From NCBI RefSeq assembly GCF_037975245.1, contig NC_092571.1, positions 27,542,564 through 27,606,563 on the forward strand: a stretch of 64,000 bases of DNA, written 5' to 3'. The stretch is from Apostichopus japonicus. Its lineage: Eukaryota > Echinodermata > Holothuroidea > Aspidochirotida > Stichopodidae. The notes below the pieces were generated by a model. The model ran no database searches. It saw only the letters and a list, made by a program, of their open reading frames with translations, and was not told the origin of the DNA. A program made the position numbers and the translations under genes. Each line of letters begins with the position of its first letter. Position 1 is the stretch's first letter. This document shows, piece by piece, positions 21,429 to 35,284 of this stretch.

Positions 21429-22918
21429 CATGTCATAGGTCATGGGATAGCTACTTCTGTGTTGAGAACTTGAGAGTATTCATTATCCAGGGACAATCTC
21501 AACACCCGATGCACAAATTTCGTTATTAGCATAATCGGAACAGGGAAGAGTTGAACAAAGAAGAGATTGATGATCACCTTACTTTATACAGTGGATATAC
21601 TTATTGTTATCATAATCGTAAATTAAAATCATGCGAGGATTGAAAATCAAGTCTTGACTCATGTACTACTGTTAATAAATGCACAAATTATTGGAGATAT
21701 TATATATAGCGATCATGTTTGTGATGGCGAAAGTAAACTACATTGTACGCCGTGTATAAAAGTATACATACTCTAAGTTATCCACATGTCAACTAAACAC
21801 TCCCATTGTCGAGATTTTCTTTCGATTTAATTTTGCAACAAACGACAGGGTCACTTCACAGTATTACCTGATTAGGTGTTCAACGCTCATTAGTGTGTAA
21901 AGCTTATTATCTGATGTTAGCAGGAACTTGCTTTTCCATGACAAAAGAAAAACGACGCTGTGTTAATCTATATCGCACTACATGTACCACGTCATATCAG
22001 TGTAAAGTGTATTACATGATTTCCCTTCACGTACTGTGTAACAAAGCCAGAATGTTATTAAATACTATAGATATTGTTCTATTTATGTGTAGTAGCCAAG
22101 TCATATATTGCAATTCATTACTATATACTATGTATCATTCGTGGTAGTGTTCCCAACAAATGTGACCTAAGGGAAATAATTCGTTGTCGTCATGTGCGCC
22201 TATCAGTCAGTTGTGAGACTGTGGGTCTTACAAAAGGTCATTTAAAATGGAGGGAAAACGTCATGTAGTTGAATCAGCTACACACTGGCTCTCCTCACCG
22301 AGCATGATGTCGCTAACAAACGGACTATAGTACCCAGAGTTAATCACAGCAATGGTCACTCCCGCAGTATAAATTGCAGATATGTTAATCTAATACCTTT
22401 CAGGGCAACTCGTCCACATATTGAATTTAGGAATGCTACGGCTTCAATTCCCATTTTATTCCTATCTCGGATAAACTTTCCCCTTTTCTAAAATAGGTTA
22501 CATAAATTTCTTTATTAAAGTATGCAATGCAGAGACACCGACAGACAGTCTTCCCTCGTACACAACAATTGATTAATTTTGGAACCAAACGCTTTGTTAA
22601 ACATTATGTTATCTCAGTTTAAGGGCGCTCGAATCATCATGATGTATTAATAGGTAATATTATATCGACAGACGTCCGTTCAGCTTCCTTAACACAAATA
22701 CTGCATTGAAGGGACGGGTGTATTCAGACTACCACCAAAAGTAACATATTCAATAATGTATGATACATAACAATAACTTCAGTGATTGACTGTTTTGGGG
22801 TGTAACGGTAACTTGAAAAATAGTAATATGAGTACAGTACTCATAAAAATTATTTATAAAATAACTGTAAAAAAAACTAAATAAAAGATGAAGAAATGTT
22901 TTTAAGAGAAAAGGATAC
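21429..22918. repeat. 3' flank of gene B, part of a segmental duplication
   Basis: Matches 48090-49553 (beside gene E) and about 57010-58203 (beside gene F) at high identity, including TTCGTTATTAGCATAATC, ACAGGGTCACTTCACAG and the GGAGGGAAAACGTCATGTAG stretch near 22250. No gene was recognised within it. Confidence 0.85.
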
Positions 22919-24202
22919 TCATTTAACAATATCATACTGTTCATCGTCTTGTAAACGTTCACATGGAGAGAGATAACCACCACTGTCATATGTAAGTGAA
23001 GATGAATTTATGTTCACGTATTTCTCCGTGGGAAGAATCTTCGGTAAAACGTCTACGGAAGCATCATCCATTTGAGTTGTGTCCTTACTATGTTGAGAGT
23101 TTATCACAAAAATGCGACTGAGAAGAAACGCAACAGCAACACAAGCAACAACAATGATGATGATCACCAAGGTCAAATATATTGCTACATTGTTTACTAT
23201 GACACAATGTGGAAAATATAACACGTGTGCTGTTGATGCAATGACTCTATCTCCATAGTAACCAACGCATTGTATGTCAACTAAGTAGACGTCACTTCCG
23301 GTATCCGTTACATTTAGTTCAATGTATGTGTCGCCTTCCTTAATATCATATTTCCAGTGATTAGGGATGTTACTCCAGGTAAGGTTAACTTCACTCACAT
23401 TACTGGTGCAACGTAATATTGCATTTCTAATATCACTGAAGTCGATAGTTGATGGATTCGCTGTGACAGAAAACAAAGGGAGAAACAGAATAGGTCCGAA
23501 GGAGCAAGATCCTTGATAACTCTGATAAGGTGCTGGTAATTGTTGAGAGACATTGCAGACAAAGACACTATTGTTAAATGATGAGTTGAAGTACGATGAG
23601 AATGATAGAGTCTTAGAGTGGTGCAGGTAAGAGGATACTGTCCTAGTTGAGATGCTAGTAACGTCATTGATTTCATCTCCATCTCTGATGTAAATTGACA
23701 TCATCACTGGTGGGTCTCCTTCCTCTGAAGTACAATTCATCTCGATGTCACTTTGTACCGAATCCTCAAATATGAATCGAGATCCATATGATGATGAACA
23801 AAGAGGATTAACATCATTAATCGGATGAAAACCCACGATTGTAGCAGATAGTTCCTTTTGATTGCGACATCGAAACAATGTGCCGTTTATTTGACTTGTT
23901 AATTTATTTATTGTTAACAAAATAGTTGTTGAATTAATCATGTCCAATTGATAGGTGGTAGAAAATTCATCCAGCAGTTGCGAATTTATAGCTATATTAA
24001 AAATTTCCTTACTACTGCTTAAAGCCTGTACTTGTAAGATGTTTATCTCTTGTTCACAGTAAATTCCTACAGTACTTCCAAAAGGAAAGAACGCATTATA
24101 GTTTTCCGTCCTAAAGTTCGCATATTTAATCGTCTCTTCAGAAGCAAGAATAGTCAAGAAAGCAAAGATTGCTATCAATTTAAACGTCGCCTTTGTATTC
24201 AT
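22919..24202 (-). CDS. Ig-superfamily transmembrane receptor, copy B
   Basis: A 427-residue type I membrane protein encoded in one exon. Residues 1-20 form a signal peptide. Ig-like domain 1 has Cys49/Cys112, domain 2 Cys157/Cys216 and domain 3 Cys265/Cys312. Extra conserved Cys135 and Cys233 bracket domain 2. A membrane helix spans about 336-362. The tail carries YVNI (395), YDSG (405), YLSP (410) and YDIV (423). YxNx and YxxP fit known SH2-binding types, so signalling by tyrosine phosphorylation is likely. Many NxS/T sites suggest a glycosylated ectodomain. It starts at the only ATG giving a signal peptide; a TTTTTTTCCAG acceptor lies about 35 bases upstream. Ligand and named family are unknown. 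Confidence 0.9.
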   Translation of the reverse strand: MNTKATFKLIAIFAFLTILASEETIKYANFRTENYNAFFPFGSTVGIYCEQEINILQVQALSSSKEIFNIAINSQLLDEFSTTYQLDMINSTTILLTINKLTSQINGTLFRCRNQKELSATIVGFHPINDVNPLCSSSYGSRFIFEDSVQSDIEMNCTSEEGDPPVMMSIYIRDGDEINDVTSISTRTVSSYLHHSKTLSFSSYFNSSFNNSVFVCNVSQQLPAPYQSYQGSCSFGPILFLPLFSVTANPSTIDFSDIRNAILRCTSNVSEVNLTWSNIPNHWKYDIKEGDTYIELNVTDTGSDVYLVDIQCVGYYGDRVIASTAHVLYFPHCVIVNNVAIYLTLVIIIIVVACVAVAFLLSRIFVINSQHSKDTTQMDDASVDVLPKILPTEKYVNINSSSLTYDSGGYLSPCERLQDDEQYDIVK

Positions 24203-24237
24203 TTTAAAGCTGCGAGTTATAGAAACAATATTTGGCT

Positions 24238-25266
24238 CTGGAAAAAAACTCTCTTATAATATATAGCTTCAATTATTTCAATACAAGTACCCTTTAATAG
24301 GGATGAAATGCATACAAGTGAAGGATATACGTTGATTTTCGTTCCTGAACTTGCAGAGAGTATCACATAATTCCATCGATTGTGGTTAGATTTTGGTAAA
24401 AGTAGTATCTATCATGTGTCATTTCCTTACATCAACATTTGAACTTGTACTTCAAAAGTTCCATAAATATACTCCAAAAGCATTTACTTTTCATTTTCAT
24501 TATTTATGATATGAAAGAAATGTCCTTTTATATCCGTCCGACATTTCATCTGAGAATTCGATGATCGCAAAATGTAAAAAATTATTTATTTTGTATGAAA
24601 GACGTTTGACTTTCTTAGTTGTAAAAACTGACCGTTGATGTCGAATTTGCGAGTGCCATATGTCGTAAGTTTGACATGTTGACTTCTTCTTGAAAAGAAA
24701 CGGCCGGACTTCTCATGTGACTTCTTCTATTATTTCGGAAGAGAAGGGGAAGAGCTAAATGACAATAATGTTGCTAACGGAACCCTTCTTCCTCTCGTAT
24801 CGATTTGATTCGCTTAGCATGATTTCGCTAACCCGATATCACAGTCCCGATGGGCATGCTAGTGAAATCTTATGTGAAACGTACCTGCATCATTGAAATC
24901 CTTCAGAAATTACCCAGCATAGCGTACTGTTCTAGAAAAATTAATCCATTTTCAAGATGAAAACTATAGTTAAATACAAACTAGAATTAACTCCAATGAA
25001 GGTCCTTTGCACCCTCAGGTCCATGCATGCCTTACTTATATACGTCATTTGTCCATCAGACACAAATAAGTCGATAGACAACTTCTTCAACATTTTTCTT
25101 TCCGATATTTGAATAATAATATAATTGTACTTGCAGGCTTCGGCGTTTCAACTCGTGACTCCATTAGGAAAGAAATGCTCCGTCCAGACACTTTTGTCTG
25201 AATACTATAATTGGTTTATCGTAAGGGATATAGATTCATTTGGTTGTTTAACTGAAAGAGAGCGCT
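24238..25266. other. Upstream region of gene B with putative 5' UTR intron
   Basis: On the minus strand a TTTTTTTCCAG acceptor lies near 24240 and a GATGCAG/GTACGT donor near 24892, consistent with a 5' UTR intron as proposed for A and C. The proposed exon side (about 24895-25000) matches 7480-7600 upstream of copy A. No other gene is visible. Confidence 0.4.
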
Positions 25267-25891
25267 CGGGGCGGATCCAGGATTTTGCCATGGGAGGGGC
25301 TTATAACATATAACTATAACATTCAAGAAGAAACACAGAGGCACTTTTTGTTTCATGTACTATTTCAGGCTCCTAGCCGTGTAGATAAGTCCGGTTTCCG
25401 TGTACACTTTCAGCAAAATTAAAATGACGGTAGTAACTATAAAGCAAAGCGCCACAATTAGTTGGCGCGAGCGCAGGAAATTTTACAATATGGCAACCCA
25501 ATAGCAGCCAAAATGGCAGCATCGGTGCTTCTGAAGATACCACCAACAGTCATTATTGCAAGGACACTGAGCAACAGAACCCCTTATTTTATTTTAGTGG
25601 AGTTTTCGTGTTCACTCACAGCAAAATTGAAATGACTGGAATGGTAAACTTTGCAAGTTTGTTGTTGCTTTTGCGATTAGTGATGGCCGTTCTAGGGGAA
25701 AGGTCTACAGGGAGGGTGTTTTCTTGGGTAAAATAACTAAAATTACAATTTTCAACTCGATCCAGAGTAGATCTATACGGGCCCTGTGTGGATCCTGCGA
25801 AATAGGAGGGCACTGCGTACAAGGGTAGTTTTTTTTTCTAATTCAGAAAGCTCAAGGGGTTAAACCCCCACCCCCCCTTGATCCGCCCCTG
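25267..25891. mobile_element. Non-autonomous hAT-like miniature element
   Basis: About 625 bases bounded by inverted ends: GGGGCGGATCCAGG at the left and CTTGATCCGCCCCTG at the right, the usual terminus of GGGGCGGATC-type miniature elements. No coding capacity. An 8-bp target duplication is not clear because the left terminus is mutated. Confidence 0.6.
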
Positions 25892-28244
25892 GTGCTGTTC
25901 ACGAAAGTCTAAAGGCACATACAGTGAATGATAAACCGCAAATGGTGACCGAGTCATTTTCACACAGTAGTTATGACACATATATGGTCACCCCTCCCCC
26001 TTGCGACTTAACTTCTTAGCATCATAACATTTTAGCATATTAGCATCACCAGACGCTAGTCGATATCAAAATTAAGATGCAAACATCTGCACTTTTAACT
26101 GCGTGCGATGATAAGTTTACTCTAAAACTCTATCAAACGCAGGTTGGACCTTTTCGAATCTCGATTGTCACTACAATGCTGATATTCTTACGTGCTTTGC
26201 AATATTTCTAGGGATTCCATTTCTGAATTGTCAATCTCTTGTTGCAAATATTGTTGTATGGAGCCAAAAACAAGTCTGAATCGGCTTATGGACTTCTCTC
26301 TCTGTGGGAATCACAGCGACTTCTCTTTATGTTTTGCCATTCAAAGAATACGGGAAATGAATGTGAAATGAAAATATTACAAGGTACGCGTGGTCATTTT
26401 TATTATATCTTACTGCATTAATATGTTTTTTTTTTTTGCATTAATATCATTTTCTGTTGTTGATATTTTGCATATTTCGCTAATAATAATTTAGGACAGA
26501 TGGTCAATTATAATGCGATTTCTTTCCAGCATTGTCATTGTTAGACGAAGGTCTCGGATTCTGATCATTTTTTTGCCTATTTACCATTGCATTAAACGAA
26601 TATTATTTTACACGGTTCGTAGGAGTTCGAAGAGTGATAAAGTATAATGACTTTATCAGAGAAACTGAAAAGGAGGGGTGTGAGCATGAGGCCGTTGAAA
26701 CGTATTCACATGTAGACGGAGATGGTTCTACCTCCCACTTAAACAATAATATAATGAATACATTGGCTATGAGTAGGTTTTATAGGTCTACATACATACT
26801 ACTTTAAACCTATGGGTGGGGCTGAAGGGTGAGTTGGATGGGTATACACCTCACTCTCCTTGGTCGCTACCTGCGTTCCACGTCTCTTTTAAAACAAGGG
26901 ACATTTGAAAGCAAAATTCTAACTTTACCCTGGTACCAGCTATGCAAGATAGATGTCGTTTGGAGATACTTATACACACATACTGAAAAAAAACCTTTAA
27001 TCGATAAATAAAATAGTAAACTCTATTATTACAGAAAACAGAACTTCCTTGCCATCTCCATTCTATTTTCTGGATTGTTGAAGGGATATAGTGTAACCCG
27101 GGTTACTGACGTAGGGGGCAATACGAGGCACCGTAAGGCTCTTACATTATACTGAAAAAAATAGTTGCGCCATCATTTTCTAATGACCACAAGTCGAAGA
27201 GTGTTAAAGATTAATTCGTCATTAGCCTAACGTAATATAATACAAATTGAAGCCAGATAGCCTCAATGGGCAAAATGACGCAGTCGTGGAGGATGAAATG
27301 ATGCACACTTGAATGACGCTAATATTTCATACAGATACACTTGCAAAATACTGCTAGATTTTCTTGTCCATTTTTGACATCAATATGTTTAGGATATTAT
27401 TGGTAGTATTTTGTTAAGCAATTTGACAGTTTTGACATATTACAGTTAGATTGATATTTTGTTCACCATGGCCCAGAATTTCAAGTGTTAACAATGTTAC
27501 CCTCCCGGATGTAAAATAAAAGACTTTTAAAAGAGAATTTGGTATCTTTCATTGGTGACATTTTTTAAATTTTGGTATGTGACATGGTGTAGCCTCTACT
27601 GTTTCCTTTTACTGTATCCTACTGTATCCTTTATGTGAAACAGCAAACTTTTAAAAGCATTTAAAAATTATTAAAAACATGTTTTGTTCTACATGATTTT
27701 GTTGCTTAAGGTTACCATCAAACTTTTTATATGCCTAACTCAAACTATGCTTTAAACTGTTTGCCACAATTATTACTCCGTCATTGTTCCCAACAAAAGG
27801 GGAATATGACGCATTTCACTTTTGTCACTTTGAGTCACAAAATATAACTCTTGGACAACAGTAACTAAAATTGTGTAATTACATTATGTAGCATGAAGGT
27901 TAATATCTCTATTGAACATAGTGAGTTTGAAATTGAATTCTACGTTTTTGAGAATTTGAGATATTTTTGCTTAGGTGCCTCATTCCCCCCCCCCCACCCG
28001 TGGTACCATGTACAATAGGAACCATCAAATGTGTTCTTTGTTACGAGTTGAAGATAGGCAGAACATCAAGATCTATGGAAGAAAATCATGTTATCTCAAT
28101 CATCTATGTTTGTATAAATATATTTCTTCCAGTGGTACATTTGCAACAAAGGCTACCCCAAACAAGTGAGAGTAATCTATAGTGAGCCCCTATGTGGATC
28201 AACGATAACTTCTACAGATATCTTGGTGGAATGGTAGGCCTACA
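25892..28244. other. Gene-free spacer
   Basis: No gene supported. About 26929-26990 (CCCTGGTACCAGC...) matches 7648-7710 upstream of copy A, so part is duplicated Ig-locus flank. About 28135-28240 matches 39133-39230 to the left of the inverted-repeat element. The rest is AT-rich with nothing recognised. Confidence 0.5.
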
Positions 28245-28615
28245 CAGTGGCGTAAGAAGGTACTTTTTAGTGGGGGGCTGAAGACCGATGGCCGGCCTGG
28301 GGGAGTGGTCTAAGGGGAGGGGGTGCCCCCCTCCCCTTTGGATTTTTTTGCATTTCCAGGTGGCCTCAGATGCAATTTGGTGCAATATAGCACACTTCAA
28401 CACCCACTCCATTTTGTAAACTTAAGTTTGTATTTTCACCTGGCCTTAGATGCAATTTGGTGCTCCAAATGAGACTTTTTTTTCTCATTTGGAAATGAAA
28501 AAGGGGTTTTCTGACTTGCGAAGCGGGGGGGGGGGGGGGGAATGATACTTCCGCCCCTCCACATTTTCACTGGGGGGGGCTGGCGCCCCACAGCCCCCCG
28601 GTTCCTACGCCCTTC
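28245..28615. mobile_element. hAT-like miniature element with 8-bp target duplication
   Basis: A 371-base element that starts CAGTGGCGTAAGAAGG and ends GGTTCCTACGCCCTTC, imperfect inverted termini of the CAGNGGCGTAGGAA type. GGCCTACA flanks it on both sides (28237-28244 and 28616-28623), the 8-bp duplication expected of hAT transposons. It has GC-rich arms and a poly-G run and encodes nothing. Relatives lie at 30793 and 31488. Confidence 0.85.
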
Positions 28616-28935
28616 GGCCTACATCTGGTAGGTGATGTCCCGAATTAAGTTAAAAAGGGATCATCTTTAAAAACACCGAGGTACACAAATGCATCATGTA
28701 TGACTGTGTTGCAATTATTCATCATGCAGGGACAACCTCAACAACCAAAGCACACTTTTCGTTATTGGCAGAACAGGGAGGTACTAAAAAAAGAAGAGAT
28801 TGATGTTCACGTGACATTACATTATAACTATACTTATTAATTTTCTTAGACGTAAATTCAAATCATGCAACGCGTGGGAGAGTAAATCTTCACTTATGTA
28901 GTACTGTAGCTACATACAATTGTTCGGCCTAAGAC
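28616..28935. repeat. Orphan copy of Ig-locus 3' flank
   Basis: TCCCGAATTAAG, CACAAATGCATCAT, CAGGGACAACCTCAACAACC and CGTTATTGGCA match 43378-43560 (flank of D) and 21470-21680 (flank of B). No Ig coding sequence remains beside it, so it marks a lost or rearranged array member. Confidence 0.7.
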
Positions 28936-30792
28936 ACAACCTCATCCACCGCAGGATGGATGAACGGTTCGATATAACTAAATCGCTCAGTCGCAATTTC
29001 AATGAGCAAGAGTTGTTCCAGGATGCAATCTCAGGTTTCTCTGAAGGGACATAAGGATGAGTGCTAAGAAGACTTTACTGTTCTATAAAGAGCAACTTTG
29101 TAAAAGTCTCTTCACATTTTAATCTCATCAAATCATAGTGGCTGTAAGAAATGAATATTCACAAATTAAAACTGATGGAAGCAACATTTGTTGGCGGTTA
29201 GCGGAGTATTATGTCTACAATTTATTTTAATTATTAAAACAAAAACGTAACAACGCTGCTTGGCGCTGTTTACCAACGCAGCTGTGGGAAAATGACATTA
29301 AATGAAACGATAATTATACACAATTAAAACTCTAGTGTCTCCAAATTTTGAGCAAAACATTATACATGTAGCTTAGTTCGAAACAGATATTATCTCATGT
29401 TTACACTTGGCTTAGGAGAAAATAATAATATATACAAGAATATAACTGCACTTTTCACACGATCTGTATTAATTTAAACCGTTGTCAGGCAACCATTTAC
29501 ACGCTGTATAGATTCAAGAGGAAACCGACTCGCACTTTCTGTTTCTCGTACTATTTTATGCTACGATGAAGTAAAAGAGCCACATTACAAAGCAAATATC
29601 AGGAAGCAGAAACAACATCAAATAAAAGGAGCTTTTGACCAAACCCTGCAGTATGACCATAGCAACAAAATCAACACGATGTGGAACGTTAAACACAGAA
29701 TTAACTTAACCTTATGCAAAAGAGTCTTATTTTCAATTTAGAAGATGCGCTCAATTGTATACGTGTTGAAACTTTGGTTGTAGGAGGCCTACAACTTACT
29801 TCTGATAATGAATTCAGGGATACAATGGAATTCATTACCCACTATTTCTCCAAAGCGTAGACAGAACCCACTTACAGAAGTAAGTATGGTAACTATAAGT
29901 ACAGAAGATGCTGTGACATTATGACACATTACTTTACACACTGAGTTTTAATAGGTACAGCAACGTTATTGGTATATTCAAACTATAGCCTTTTGATTAA
30001 AATTCTTAAAAACTGTAAACACATTGCAATTTGTATTGATTTCAGTCAATGATTGTTTCATGAAGTTGTTGCTTAACAATTAACAGTTTCAGACAGTTCA
30101 GTATCACCGCAGCATTATCAAAATGCTCTCGTGAAGGCAGAATAAGCGGAAATACTATATGTGACTGTATATATTGCTATATGATGATTATTGTTTCACT
30201 GAAATATCTCTTTAAATATCATACATTTTAGCATTACAGGTACTGCACTGCCTTGTATTAGCATACAATTAAGGGCACTATAACAGCTATTACAACTATT
30301 CACGTACATCTTTCTATGAATTTCCCTCTTTGAATTGTTTAAAAGGGAAATGGTGTGAAACTAAAACTGAAAGAGAACCCCCTACCACCCCCATCCCCGA
30401 TGAAGAGACTTTGAAGAGAAACAAACTTGAGCTTAAGTATTACACATCAATTAGTGCAAACGCCTAGAGTGATTTTAATAAATATTAATTGCGTACTTAG
30501 GAATGTTGAAAGGATTTCCCCTAGAATTTGATGACACAACACCACAACGGCATGACCTTAAATTTTTCAATTGCTGAAAGTAACGTTTTGGACATTTGAC
30601 GATCAAGATAAAACGCAAGTGGAAAACTGTTTTCTCACAAACAGTTATAATTTCGACAACTGATGACCGACTTCCACGTTCTTATTACGTTGAAGTCAGA
30701 AGGGCGGTAATGCGGTAACTTGCTCCGTACTTTGTCTATTTTCCTTTTAATCAATGCCCTTCTCTTAAGACTCTAAAGCATATGGTGATCAG
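28936..30792. other. Gene-free spacer
   Basis: AT-rich. I found no open frame, repeat array or RNA structure that I can support. Confidence 0.5.
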
Positions 30793-31752
30793 CAAGGGCG
30801 TAGGAACCGGGGGGCTGGGGTGCGCCAGCCCCCAGTGAAAAATATGGAGGGGCGGAAGTATCATTCCGCCCCCCCCCCCGCTTCGCAAGTCAGAAAACCC
30901 CTTTTTCATTTCAAAATGAGAAAAAAATCTCATTTGGAGCACCAAATTTTCATGAAAATGCAAAATTATATACAAAACGAATTTATAGTAGGTGCATTTT
31001 GTGGCAGGATGGTTTTATAAGATTTTTGTCACTTCATTGATCTTTTCAGTATCCCACTATTTATCCCATCTTCCAACCATATATGTATGGCGTTAGTAGG
31101 AAGGGGAAGATAGGGGTACAAGCAAGGAGGTTTTGAGAGGCTATTGTTGTATAAAATCAGTTTATTCAGCAAGAAAATATATGAAATAAAAAAAAATAAC
31201 AATCTACATTCATTGTTTTTCATAATTCCTTTGTTAAATTTGTTCCTTTGTTCAAAATGTGAAATCCTTAAGAAAATGATAAAATATAAATCACTATGGG
31301 ACTTTCAGTATACAACAGGCAAACATAAACAAACATACTATACATGTACTTCATTCCCAATTATATAAAATGGGAGAAAGATCATATCTTATAAAATTTG
31401 TTCATTAATCGCATTTTCTTGAAAGAGCGTTCTTTGCAGCTGGCCACTAAAATAAACACAAACATGCAGGTATTGCATCACAATTAGCAAGGGCGTGGGG
31501 ACCGGGGGCGCCAGCCCCCCCCCCCCCCGCCCAGTGAAATATATTGTGGGGCGGAAGTATCATTCCGCCCCCCGCTTCGCAAATCAGAAAAACCCCTTTT
31601 TCATTTCCAAATGAGAAAAAAATCTCATTTGGAGCACCAAATTGCATCTGAGGCCACCTGGAAATGCAAAAAAAATCCTTAGACCCCTCCCCCAGGCCGG
31701 CCATCAGTCTTCAGCCCCCCCCCCCACTCAAAAGTACCTTCCTACGCCACCG
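30793..31752. mobile_element. Composite hAT-like element: truncated copy plus full copy, shared target duplication
   Basis: GTGATCAG flanks the outer ends (30785-30792 and 31753-31760). Inside, a left end CAAGGGCGTAGGAACC runs to about 30949 with similarity to the reverse of 28245-28615. Then come about 540 unrelated AT-rich bases, and then a complete copy (about 31488-31752) in the same orientation, ending CCTACGCCACCG. The outer duplication shows that the whole block inserted as one, or that a nested event and deletion produced it. Confidence 0.7.
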
Positions 31753-31760
31753 GTGATCAG

Positions 31761-32394
31761 GGTGTCTTCGATGAGTAACTTCAAATAGCACGCAACGTTT
31801 AAGTTGAACACTGAAGGTCAAGACCACATTAAGTGGTTCAAACCATTATTGCATAGGGTATTGAATTGTTTAACACATAATGTGTATTATCTATAGCCAA
31901 TGTCCCTTTCGTATTTTGTTAAAATTACCACCTATTTTTATGATATTGTAGCAGAAAAAATATTTCCACTTGCTTTATTGATATGTGGGTTAGGAGTGTT
32001 GTGGTTCCTTTATTATGATTCTTGAAAGGATGAAATACCCGTATGTCGATGAAAATATCACGTTATCACGTGACAACATGTAAGTGACCAAGGCCACAAT
32101 TTATATTACAATAAGAAAATCGATTTGATTAAAATAGTTTTTATGGTTCTTTGTGTTTCTTGAAAAAAAGTAGTGGTGTTACGGATCAAATAATCCTCTA
32201 TAACATTAACTGAGGAAGATTCTTTGTATTTGTGCTTTCATTTATTTTTATTTTTATTTTGTGTTTTCATTTTCACTGTAAATATTATTTGCACTTTGTA
32301 AAGTTGATCATCATACGCATGCTGCTCTCTATCTAGATCGTGTTTAGGTAAATACCGACATCATCATCTTTATCGTAAAGATCTTGTGTTACTG
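31761..32394. other. Gene-free spacer
   Basis: AT-rich sequence with a TTTATTTTTATTTTTATTTT stretch near 32241; nothing else recognised. Confidence 0.5.
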
Positions 32395-33909
<1,515 letters not shown>

Positions 33910-35238
33910 TCATTTAACAATATCATACTGTTCATATTCTTGTAAAGGTTCGCAGGGAGACAGATAACCACCACTGTCATAAGTAAATAAAGATGAATCG
34001 ATGTTCGTATAGTTATCTGTGGGTAGATTTAATGCATTACTATTATCAATCTGAGATTCAATCGGTGGGACTATGTCATCATTCATGGATGTATTTCTAT
34101 CATTGGCAATACTCGTACTAGAGTTCTCTCCGGCGGAAACAGTTAAGCGATATTTATATACTATAATTACAATGAGACATATTAAACAGAAGCAGATGAC
34201 CATGACAACAAATAAAACAGCTATTACTCGACCTGGGTTATTGGTTGCACTGATTTGGATCGTCGATGTGATATTTCTATTTCTGTAGTTACCAACACAT
34301 TGTATATTCACTGAGCAGACGTCACTTCCGGTATCCAATACAGTGAGTTCAGTGGATGCATCGCTTTTCTTAATATCATACTTCCAGTGAGTTGGAATCT
34401 TAGTCCAGGAAAGGCTAACTTCACTCACATTACTGGTACACTTAAGAATATGATTCTTCACTTTACTGCAAATTATTTCTGATGGAGTCACCGCAACAGA
34501 GAACAAATGGAGAAGAAGTATAGGTCCTAATGAGCAAGATCCTTGATAACTCTGATAATAAGGAGCTGGTAATTGTTGAGAGACATTGCAGACAAAGACA
34601 CTATTGTTAAATGATGAGTTGAAGTACGATGAGAATGATAGAGTCTTAGAAGGAAGCGGGTGAGAGGATGTTGTCTTGGTTGAGATGCTAGTGACATCTG
34701 TGGTTTCATTTCCCTGTATGATATGGTTTGACATAGTCACTTGTGGAATTCCGTCCTCTGAAGTACAGTTCATCTCGATGAGGTCAATCTGATCCTCGAA
34801 AATATATGGTCCGATATCAATGGAAGATTTACAAATAGGTTTACTGCTTATTAATGTGTAGACATCGCCAATCACAGCATATTTCTCATTACCAACTTCA
34901 CCACATCTATATGTTCCTTTATATTCTTCAGTTGCATGTTTTAATGTCAGGTTGCCCGTAGTGAGACCAAAAATTTGAAAATCGAATATATTTGAAAATT
35001 CCTCTACTACCTGCTTGTTTTGCACAAGTACAATGCCTTTAAATCTTATGTTAAATGGATTGTTGGCATTCTGTTCACAAATAAATTCAACTGTTTCATT
35101 CTTCAGAACGTTGATAGGGACAGCAATTACATCAAATATTGTAGTCATACGCCGAGGAGAGGAAGGTTCCAAACATGTTGTTATAACCGCACACAATAAA
35201 AGTGTCGATAAAATATTCTCAACTCTCATTGAATCCAT
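33910..35238 (-). CDS. Ig-superfamily transmembrane receptor, copy C (second subtype)
   Basis: A 442-residue single-exon frame. Signal peptide about 1-22. Ig-like domain 1 has Cys54/Cys112 with the classic EYKGTYRC strand-F motif, domain 2 Cys158/Cys217 and domain 3 Cys267/Cys314. Cys136 and Cys235 flank domain 2. An additional Cys257/Cys308 pair is specific to this copy among the intact ones. Membrane helix about 338-360. The tail has YTNI (410), YDSG (420), YLSP (425) and YEQYDIV (435, 438). Domain 1 is unlike that of B, E and F, whereas domain 2 and the tail are nearly the same. Likely a surface receptor with phosphotyrosine signalling; ligand unknown. It is the intact parent type of pseudogenes A and D. 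Confidence 0.92.
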   Translation of the reverse strand: MDSMRVENILSTLLLCAVITTCLEPSSPRRMTTIFDVIAVPINVLKNETVEFICEQNANNPFNIRFKGIVLVQNKQVVEEFSNIFDFQIFGLTTGNLTLKHATEEYKGTYRCGEVGNEKYAVIGDVYTLISSKPICKSSIDIGPYIFEDQIDLIEMNCTSEDGIPQVTMSNHIIQGNETTDVTSISTKTTSSHPLPSKTLSFSSYFNSSFNNSVFVCNVSQQLPAPYYQSYQGSCSLGPILLLHLFSVAVTPSEIICSKVKNHILKCTSNVSEVSLSWTKIPTHWKYDIKKSDASTELTVLDTGSDVCSVNIQCVGNYRNRNITSTIQISATNNPGRVIAVLFVVMVICFCLICLIVIIVYKYRLTVSAGENSSTSIANDRNTSMNDDIVPPIESQIDNSNALNLPTDNYTNIDSSLFTYDSGGYLSPCEPLQEYEQYDIVK

Positions 35239-35284
35239 ATTGGTCTTCAGCCGTGTGATGATACTAACAAATTAGGCTATGTAC

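Noticed and set aside
22074-23682. Short frames overlapping gene B on either strand
   Set aside because: Alternate-frame shadows of the gene and its flank; equivalent frames recur over C, E and F because the DNA is duplicated.
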